A stretch of DNA of 64,000 bases from Rhabdornis inornatus. Lineage: Eukaryota; Chordata; Aves; Passeriformes; Rhabdornithidae. A model generated the notes under the pieces. It saw nothing but the letters and a program-made list of their open reading frames with translations. It ran no database searches and had not been told where the DNA came from. This document shows positions 61,901 through 64,000 of the stretch, in pieces (positions within the stretch are counted from its first letter, which is position 1; every line of letters starts with the position of its first letter). Location of the stretch: NCBI GenBank assembly GCA_013397075.1, contig VWZS01008170.1, positions 436,277-500,276 on the forward strand, read 5' to 3'. A program made the translations under genes and the position numbers.

Positions 61901-63804
61901 CTTGAAGGCCACTTTGGTTCTCCTCCTGGGATGTGTGGCCCTTTGGATCAAACACAAGAATGTGGAGTGCCTGTTCTACCCTCAAGGCTCATGGTTAGAG
62001 CAGTGACTTGGGATATGGAGCCTGTGGGTGGCAAAGTCCCTTTGTTGGCCTGGCAGAGTGATGTTTTACACAGGCAGATAGTGATAGGACAAAGGGAAGT
62101 GGCTGAAAACTGAAAGGGGAGAGATTTAGATTACATGTGAGTAAGGAATTCTTTACTGTGAGAGTGATGAGGCACTAGAACATGTTACCCAGAGAAGCTG
62201 TGGATGCCCCATCCCTGGAGCTGTTCAAGGCTAGGCTGAGTGGGAATTGGAGTAACCTGGGATAGTGGAAAGTGTCCTTGTGCATGGCAGGGGGATTGGA
62301 ATTAAATGAGCTTTAAGGTCTCTTTCTACTCAAACTATTGAATGACACTGTGGGCAAACTCCCTTTTTTTCAAGTCTTAACTGCTGAAGTGCTGTGGGAG
62401 TTGAGTGTCACTTCTTCAGGGCCTGGGTGCATCCCCTCCCACACCACAATTACAATGGCATTTGGAAATCCAGCTTCTCCTAACTCAGAACAGGCACATT
62501 CATGCCAAATGGATGGACTCTGCACAGGTTTAACTCTTGTAGAACAGAATTACTTTTAAGAATTGTCATGTATGTGCAGGGACTGTTGAGAGGCTGAGTA
62601 GTTCAGAAATGCCATTAAATTTCTTACAATATCAGTAGCTGTGGCAGAGCAAAGAGCAGTTCAGGGAAAAGTGCTGCTGATATAGGTGCTGCTGGTTTCA
62701 TCGGTATTTGCTTCTGGGCTGTGATTATTGGTAGCATTTTACAGCAGCTTCTGCAAGATGTACTTCTATTTATTGTGATTTGAATGCACAGGATGAAGCT
62801 TTGAATACCAACATCATGTTTAGTATCAACAGCACCTACTTAGTGCTGCTGTCGTATGCTAGATAGAATTGAGTGCCCAGTTCTGAGGTTTGGGTTCCAG
62901 TCATGCAGCCTGCAAGAAAACTTCTCTATTTTATTTATTGAATGTAATCGTATTGCACTGAGGATTAATTTTGTTAGGCAGCAAAATTACTCATGCATTA
63001 AGTGACCCTTCAAGGAGTGGGGAAGAAAGCAGGGAATTCTGTCATGAGCTGTATAATTTCAGCTAGATGGATGGGCTTTTGCTGCCCTAAGCAATATAGC
63101 TGTTGAAAGCTATTTAAATGTGCTATGTGCTGCTTCCTTTTCTAAAAATAGATATTCATCTGTATGTAGGTGACAAGTAGAAATGGAAATGAGTAATTTT
63201 CTTCTTTCCTTCAGAATATTTAAGTGATGTGAGGGGAAAAAAAAGTTTGGTTTGATGGGTGCTTATGTGAGGAATGTCTTCACCTGCTGTCACATTGGTA
63301 CGTGGAAGTGAACTCACGTATTTTTTCATGTACCCACTCTCTCTTTAATTTGATTTCTAGCTGAGAAATACCTCAGGGCGGTACATTGAATCAAAAGCCT
63401 TGAACAACTGCTCATCTTAAATAAGGAAGACTGGTAGAAGTTCTGCTCTGCTTGTGCTTTTAATCCCACAAAACAGACCTGAAAACACATTCCAGCCTTG
63501 TATTTGGCCCATAGACTGCTGTTTGGGCCAAGAGATGGGATGGAAAGCAGGAACTTAAATTGTGGGTCTTTGTTGCTGAAAGTGCTTGTCTAAAATACGT
63601 TTTTTGCCCAAGGTCTGTCGCTAACAAAGCCCAAGGAAAATTTCATTGCCAATAGCAATAATTATTTCAGGTTTTAATGCTGACACTACAAAACGATCCT
63701 CCATCTTTGGAAACTGGTGTGCAAGATAAGGAGATGCTGAAGAAATATGGGAAATCATTTAGGAAGATGATTTCATCGTGCCTACAAAAAGACCCTGAGA
63801 AAAG
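13821..63804 (+). CDS. OXSR1: OXSR1 (OSR1) STE20-family Ser/Thr kinase, exons 2-8, partial
   Basis: OSR1 is the cytoplasmic kinase that WNK kinases phosphorylate and activate. It then phosphorylates the N-terminal tails of the cation-chloride cotransporters NKCC1, NKCC2, NCC and the KCCs to control cell volume and salt transport. Seven exons join to 766 coding bases without a stop, covering human residues 24 to 278 plus two bases of codon 279. The frame carries the glycine loop, Lys46, Glu63, His-Arg-Asp 144-146, Asp-Phe-Gly 164-166, Thr185 and Ala-Pro-Glu 194-196. OXSR1 is preferred over its paralogue STK39 (SPAK) because the sequence reads APKKEKVAIK, HIVAKGEHK, GGDITRN and KADIWSFG; SPAK, recalled from family knowledge, has PRQERVAIK, YIVNRGEHK, GGDVTRN and KADMWSFG there. 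Exon 1 and the exons after 8 lie outside the window, so the start codon, Ser325 and the C-terminal domain that binds RFxV motifs cannot be checked. Every intron is GT-AG. Confidence 0.97.
14626..14698 (+). pseudogene. tRNA-Val(CAC)-like relic
   Basis: This 73-base stretch aligns without a gap to the vertebrate tRNA-Val(CAC) sequence as I remember it. About 50 of 73 positions match, and the final CA is kept. The best parts are gtagtacagtggtt (D arm, A box), ttcacctcacat (anticodon arm, anticodon CAC at 14659-14661) and ggaaggtccctg. Most differences are transitions. The acceptor stem (gccttt against ggcagac) and the T loop (gaatttaag in place of ggttcgaaa) are broken, so it should not fold or be transcribed as a tRNA. 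It is either a tRNA pseudogene or the head of an old tRNA-derived SINE. The identity count is by hand against memory. Confidence 0.6.
16215..16237. repeat. Perfect 9-base inverted repeat, 5-base loop
   Basis: The arms cactgccca (16215-16223) and tgggcagtg (16229-16237) flank ctcat. Nothing else nearby suggests a function, and one or two such structures are expected by chance in a window of this size. Confidence 0.7.
18565..18603. repeat. T/G-rich low-complexity run
   Basis: Runs of ggtttaggttttggtttggt followed by tttgttttgggtttttttg. This is low-complexity DNA of the kind left by old poly(A)/(CAAA) tails on the opposite strand. No telomere-type unit is repeated. Confidence 0.7.
21115..21300. 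promoter_or_regulatory. Candidate conserved noncoding block
   Basis: A dense set of homeodomain-type words occurs in a short stretch: gattagtaataatg, tgatgcaattaattattc, atggattaatctg (a GGATTA site of the OTX/PITX type) and gtttaattgcac. There is no repeat signature. Conservation cannot be judged from one sequence. Confidence 0.25.
23360..23468 (+). CDS. OXSR1: OXSR1 exon 3: helix C, gatekeeper and hinge
   Basis: The acceptor is tttttctctacag and the donor gtgagt, close to the consensus. Entry phase is 0 and exit phase 1, with the last base starting the codon for Gly98. The frame reads KEIQAMSQCHHPNIVSYY, then TSFVVKDELWLVMKLLSGG, human residues 62 to 97. Glu63 is the helix C glutamate that pairs with Lys46, Met92 is the gatekeeper position, and the residues after it form the hinge. 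HHPNIVSYY is the OSR1 form; SPAK has SHPNVVTYY. An antisense CR1 piece begins only about 100 bases downstream of the donor. Confidence 0.97.
23571..24268 (-). mobile_element. CR1 LINE fragment, antisense, longest copy in the window
   Basis: About 700 bases. The 3' end of the element is at the left (ttcaggttggaaaagacctc, tcagaaagtccaaccataaa). The order of blocks then follows the CR1 consensus backwards: accctgtccccagctgtcac, gattccaccatctccccaaa, cagcctgttgcagtgctgaa, gttccctcagcctctcct and ggtgtggcctcagcagtgct. The right half corresponds to the end of the reverse transcriptase frame. It is 5'-truncated, as most CR1 copies are. It starts about 100 bases after the exon 3 donor. Confidence 0.93.
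24647..24696. repeat. A-rich low-complexity run
   Basis: A run of about 15 A is followed by ccaaaacaaaaaaccaccct, then further T and A runs. It could be a remnant retroposon tail. No insertion with target duplications could be delimited. Confidence 0.7.
26118..26165. repeat. A-rich (CAAA)-type run
   Basis: The stretch aaccagaaaaccaaaaaaca, aacaagcaaacaaaaaaccc and tccaccaaaac is low-complexity. There is no recognisable element on its 5' side. Confidence 0.7.
26327..26390. repeat. Imperfect hairpin, 10-base perfect inner stem
   Basis: The inner arms caggctgaaa (26350-26359) and tttcagcctg (26370-26379) are exact complements around a 10-base loop. Outside them gtcagtgt (26327-26334) can pair with acactgac (26383-26390), leaving 15 unpaired bases on the left and 3 on the right. 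Alternatively gtgt at 26341 can pair with acac at 26383. The length resembles a small RNA precursor, but the large asymmetric bulge argues against a classical pre-miRNA. Confidence 0.55.
27728..27927. other. OXSR1: Assembly gap of 200 N
   Basis: Exactly 200 undetermined bases inside intron 3. The round size suggests a placeholder of unknown true length. Open frames running through the N block are artefacts. Exons 3 and 4 join in phase across it, so no coding sequence is obviously missing. Confidence 0.98.
34170..34311 (+). CDS. OXSR1: OXSR1 exon 4: helices D-E up to the HRD arginine
   Basis: The acceptor is cttctctag and the donor gtattt, a weaker donor than its neighbours. The exon starts by completing Gly98 and ends two bases into the Arg145 codon, so the catalytic HRD triplet is split by intron 4. 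It reads SVLDIIKHIVAKGEHKTG, then VLDEACIATILKEVLEGL, then DYLHKNGQIH. IVAKGEHK identifies OSR1. Compared with human OSR1 as remembered, Thr replaces Ser after GEHK, AC replaces ST after VLDE, and ILKEVLEGLDY replaces ILREVLEGLEY. These are conservative changes of the size expected for another amniote class. Confidence 0.96.
39336..39900 (+). mobile_element. Possible decayed solo LTR
   Basis: The left edge tgttgtggtggtttggcaaa resembles the 5' end of some avian endogenous retrovirus LTRs, and a TATA-like ttttataaaaggg stands at about 39859, where an LTR promoter would be. The stretch between is not repeated elsewhere in the window. No polyadenylation signal, clear right border or target duplication could be made out, and no retroviral coding sequence is nearby. 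It may simply be unique intron. Confidence 0.25.
43259..43315. repeat. Imperfect hairpin in a GC-rich block
   Basis: The arms ggctgtggt (43273-43281) and accacagcc (43287-43295) are exact complements around ctttt. Outside them agctcctgtgtc (43259-43270) pairs with gacagagcagct (43304-43315) at 10 of 12 positions. The internal loop is 2 bases on the left and 8 on the right. The surroundings are rich in CAG/CTG words, which raises the chance of such pairing. Confidence 0.55.
44155..44350. promoter_or_regulatory. Candidate conserved noncoding block
   Basis: Non-repetitive AT-rich sequence with gtaattattgcatc, aaaatttattgttgcag and gtaaattgcatctaatgg (octamer-like and homeodomain-like words), then atgagtcacgg, an AP-1/MAF-like core. 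The call is by appearance only. Confidence 0.2.
44485..44508. repeat. Perfect 10-base inverted repeat, 4-base loop
   Basis: The arm ttgggggaac (44485-44494) and its exact complement gttcccccaa (44499-44508) flank the loop aaga. With seven G:C pairs the stem would be stable in single-stranded RNA or DNA. It is not followed by a T run and no terminator role is implied in this intron. Confidence 0.85.
45125..45420. promoter_or_regulatory. Candidate conserved noncoding block
   Basis: Non-repetitive sequence with ataattattgtttacac (forkhead-like TGTTTAC), agctgcttcctgtttcc (ETS-like core) and acacactaatggg-type words near 45240. It lies in the same intron as the block at 44155. The call is by appearance only. 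Confidence 0.2.
48339..48394 (+). CDS. OXSR1: OXSR1 exon 5: catalytic loop (short exon)
   Basis: A 56-base exon between a tatctttctgcag acceptor and a gtaact donor. It completes Arg145 and encodes DVKAGNILLGEDGSVQIA, human residues 146 to 163, then ends one base into Asp164. Asp146 is the catalytic base, Lys148 and Asn151 complete the catalytic loop, and Asp164 is the metal-binding Asp of DFG, split across intron 5. DVKAGN is the OSR1 spelling; SPAK has DLKAGN. This is the shortest coding exon seen here. Skipping it would both shift the frame (56 is not a multiple of three) and remove the catalytic residues. Confidence 0.96.
48510..48572. repeat. A-rich (CAAA)-type run after exon 5
   Basis: The stretch cataaaacaaacaaaaaaac, ccagcaataaacaaaccaca and aaccaaaacaaaaagccaac begins about 115 bases after the exon 5 donor. 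It is probably a decayed simple repeat or tail. Confidence 0.75.
49237..49362 (+). mobile_element. CR1 LINE 3' tail, sense
   Basis: Reads attcaaggttgaatgggggc, tttgagcaacctgttctggt, tgaaggtgtccctgaccatt and gcagggggttggacaagatg. It ends in taacccaaactattctgtgt, a decayed form of the CR1 end that normally runs ccaacccaaaccattctatg. Only about 125 bases remain. It lies in intron 5 in the same direction as the gene. Confidence 0.92.
50850..51060. promoter_or_regulatory. Candidate enhancer with opposed TCF/LEF-like sites
   Basis: AGATCAAAG at 50874-50882 matches the TCF/LEF core, and the opposed CTTTGAC lies at about 50890, next to acaataatattaatgcata (SOX-like and homeodomain-like words). Further on are gatgacatcac (a CRE-like core) and agattgatcagc. 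The clustering is suggestive, but single-sequence motifs of this length occur often by chance. Confidence 0.3.
52160..52470. promoter_or_regulatory. Candidate regulatory block with a GATA palindrome
   Basis: At 52261-52278 the sequence ttttatctaaagataaaa is an 8-base inverted repeat around aa, giving two opposed GATA-factor sites (TTATCT and AGATAA). It sits in non-repetitive AT-rich DNA containing aatactgatgcat-like and tttatttaattatgcagg words. A role is inferred from motif arrangement only. Confidence 0.3.
52828..52915 (+). repeat. MIR/CORE-SINE relic, sense
   Basis: The stretch ttgatcctgggcaaattgcc, taacccttctctctttatct and ataaaacggggatagtta follows the MIR core: tgaccttgggcaagttactt, aacctctctgtgcctcagtt, then tgtaaaatggggataata. 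The preceding cactaagtcgttcaggactt fits the cacttactagctgtgtg part. Divergence is high, as expected of this ancient family. Confidence 0.65.
53065..53150 (-). repeat. MIR/CORE-SINE relic, antisense
   Basis: Reads ccccactttcccttaggaaa, then ggagattaaattgcctgaac, then aaggggcaaggcacaaatct. This follows the reverse complement of the MIR core (cccattttacagatgaggaaactgag, gaggttaagtaacttgccc, aaggtcacac). It lies about 150 bases from the sense copy at 52828, in the opposite direction, so the two could in principle pair in the transcript. Confidence 0.55.
54911..54985 (-). repeat. MIR/CORE-SINE relic, antisense
   Basis: The stretch gactgaggcgcagatggtcc, aaactcagaagtagggattg and aacctgaactt resembles the reverse complement of MIR: aactgaggcacagagaggtt, then cagctagtaagtggcagagc, then gggattcgaacccagg. 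The inner part is deleted. Assignment is by pattern and less certain than the copy at 52828. Confidence 0.5.
57440..57549 (+). CDS. OXSR1: OXSR1 exon 6: DFG, activation loop with Thr185, APE
   Basis: The acceptor is gttttcttttcag and the donor gtgaat. The exon completes Asp164 and encodes residues 165 to 200, leaving in phase 0. It reads FGVSAFLATGGDITRN, KVRKTFVGTPCW and MAPEVMEQ. By counting from the DFG Asp, the Thr of RKTFVG is Thr185, the residue WNK1/WNK4 phosphorylate to switch on the kinase. APE closes the activation segment. GGDITRN, not GGDVTRN, supports OXSR1 over STK39. The whole activation segment is unchanged from human OSR1 as I recall it. Confidence 0.97.
57550..60940 (+). other. 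OXSR1: OXSR1 intron 6
   Basis: A GT-AG phase 0 intron of about 3.4 kb. It holds a possible CTCF-type motif inside a candidate conserved block (59190-59480), a 12-base palindrome (57878-57889) and short A or T runs. No coding exon is seen. Confidence 0.88.
59190..59480. promoter_or_regulatory. Candidate CTCF-type site in a non-repetitive block
   Basis: At 59292-59306 ccagcaggtgtcact fits the core of the CTCF motif (CCAGCAGGTGGCACT type) with one clear mismatch, on the + strand. It lies in non-repetitive sequence with aatattatcgaccc-like and gttaatatttgattgctc words between exons 6 and 7. Binding cannot be told from sequence alone. Confidence 0.3.
60941..61042 (+). CDS. OXSR1: OXSR1 exon 7: helix F region
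   Basis: The acceptor is attttttcag and the donor gtgagc. The exon is exactly 34 codons with phase 0 at both ends, residues 201 to 234. It reads VRGYDFKADIWSFGITA, then IELATGAAPYHKYPPMK. Asp209, Trp211 and Gly214 form the DxWxxG motif of helix F that holds the catalytic loop in place. KADIWSFG is OSR1; SPAK has KADMWSFG. Because the exon is symmetric, skipping it would keep the frame but delete a structural core of the kinase lobe. Confidence 0.97.
61116..61185. repeat. Tandem duplication, 2 x 35 bases
   Basis: Unit one, agcatgttgcacagaagagt then ttgtcctcccaactt, is 61116-61150. Unit two, agcacattgcatagaagagt then ttgtcctttcaacct, is 61151-61185. By my count 29 of 35 positions agree, and all six differences are transitions. 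It begins 74 bases after the exon 7 donor. Confidence 0.88.
61990..62045 (+). repeat. tRNA-derived SINE head-like sequence
   Basis: The stretch contains tggttagagcagtgacttgg, which fits a polymerase III A box, and 20 to 25 bases on gggtggcaaagtccc, which resembles a decayed B box (ggttcaaatccc). The spacing and the intervening gggatatggagcctg match the common tRNA-derived SINE head pattern. The sequence is too degraded to name a family. The CR1 tail that follows at 62080 makes a tRNA-head/CR1-tail SINE possible. Confidence 0.45.
62080..62346 (+). mobile_element. CR1 LINE 3' tail, sense
   Basis: About 265 bases match the CR1 3' region in order: gtgataggacaaagggaagt, ggaattctttactgtgagag, acccagagaagctgtggatg, ccccatccctggagctgttc and tggcagggggattggaatta. 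It ends at ctactcaaactattgaatga, a degenerate form of the usual terminal repeat. A tRNA-like sequence lies about 35 bases upstream on the same strand. Confidence 0.93.
63671..63804 (+). CDS. OXSR1: OXSR1 exon 8: end of the kinase C-lobe
   Basis: The acceptor is taattatttcag and the donor gtaaga. Entry is phase 0, and the exon ends two bases into the codon for Arg279. It reads VLMLTLQNDPPSLETGVQ, then DKEMLKKYGKSFRKMISS, then CLQKDPEKR with the last Arg split. DKEMLKKYGKS is OSR1; SPAK has DKEMMKKYGKS, and PPSLETGVQ also separates them (SPAK: PPTLETGVE). Residue 270 is Ser where I recall Leu in human OSR1 (ISSCLQK against ISLCLQK). Arg279 is the conserved subdomain XI arginine. The next exon is beyond the window. 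Confidence 0.96.
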
Positions 63805-64000
63805 GTAAGAATGGATCACACCAAAATAAATTAAAACAAATAAGCAAAAACAAACAGACAGTAAAACCAAACAAAAACCCCCAAACTCAAACATCATTAT
63901 GTTCCCTATTTTTTGAAGTTGGTGTACTCTCTACTCCTCTAACCTTTCAGTCACAAGGAACACAGCAGTCTTGCTGTGTGGCAACAAATTCTTTTGGCTG
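63805..64000 (+). other. OXSR1: OXSR1 intron 8, first 196 bases
   Basis: The intron begins at a gtaaga donor and is phase 2, splitting the Arg279 codon. An A-rich run of AAAC/AAAAC type occupies about 63823-63892. The window ends inside the intron. Confidence 0.85.
63823..63892. repeat. A-rich (CAAA)-type run after exon 8
   Basis: The stretch aaaataaattaaaacaaata, agcaaaaacaaacagacagt and aaaaccaaacaaaaaccccc starts about 20 bases after the exon 8 donor. Its composition is like the run after exon 5. Confidence 0.75.

Larger units (their letters stand above)
61043..63670 (+). other. OXSR1: OXSR1 intron 7
   Basis: A GT-AG phase 0 intron of about 2.6 kb. It holds a 2 x 35-base tandem duplication 74 bases after the donor (61116-61185) and a tRNA-like head followed by a CR1 3' tail on the same strand (61990-62346). 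The remainder is unique-looking intron. Confidence 0.88.

Noticed and set aside
13821..63804. STK39 (SPAK) as the identity of the kinase
   Set aside because: Diagnostic positions in exons 2, 3, 4, 5, 6, 7 and 8 all follow OSR1.
1..64000. CRISPR arrays, operons, insertion sequences, prophage or other prokaryotic systems
   Set aside because: The DNA is spliced vertebrate sequence. No regularly spaced repeats or dense coding arrays are present.

Overview
The window is ordinary vertebrate nuclear DNA, most likely from a bird. It contains one recognisable gene, on the + strand: the middle of OXSR1 (oxidative-stress-responsive kinase 1, OSR1), an STE20/GCK-VI protein kinase. Seven coding exons can be placed to the base at 13821-13933, 23360-23468, 34170-34311, 48339-48394, 57440-57549, 60941-61042 and 63671-63804. 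All have canonical AG/GT borders and compatible phases, and the joined reading frame has no stop. In human OSR1 numbering they encode residues 24 to 278 plus two bases of codon 279. That is nearly the whole kinase domain: glycine loop, Lys46, Glu63, His-Arg-Asp 144-146, Asp-Phe-Gly 164-166, the WNK target Thr185, Ala-Pro-Glu 194-196 and the Asp209 to Gly214 motif. Exon 1 (residues 1-23) lies upstream of the window. The end of the kinase domain, the regulatory Ser325 region and the C-terminal docking domain lie downstream.

The organism assignment rests on several degraded CR1 LINE pieces on both strands (3368-3775, 8868-8965, 23571-24268, 49237-49362, 62080-62346). CR1 is the dominant retroposon of birds and other sauropsids. 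No Alu, L1 or rodent B elements were seen. Old MIR/CORE-SINE pieces (52828-52915, 53065-53150, 54911-54985) are an amniote-wide background. The protein differs from human OSR1 at only scattered positions.

Layout: 1-13820 is intron 1 (3' part); 13934-23359 intron 2; 23469-34169 intron 3, with a 200-N assembly gap at 27728-27927; 34312-48338 intron 4; 48395-57439 intron 5; 57550-60940 intron 6; 61043-63670 intron 7; 63805-64000 the start of intron 8. About 99% of the window is intron. The other supported items are a tRNA-Val-like relic at 14626-14698, a tRNA-like head next to a CR1 tail at 61990-62346, two short tandem duplications, a few hairpins, low-complexity A-rich or T/G-rich runs, a possible solo LTR, and several blocks that look like conserved or regulatory DNA by motif content only.

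I found no second protein-coding gene, no RNA gene I would call intact, and no previously undescribed system. The longest open frames in the introns lack an ATG, lack recognisable domains, or are within what chance would give.
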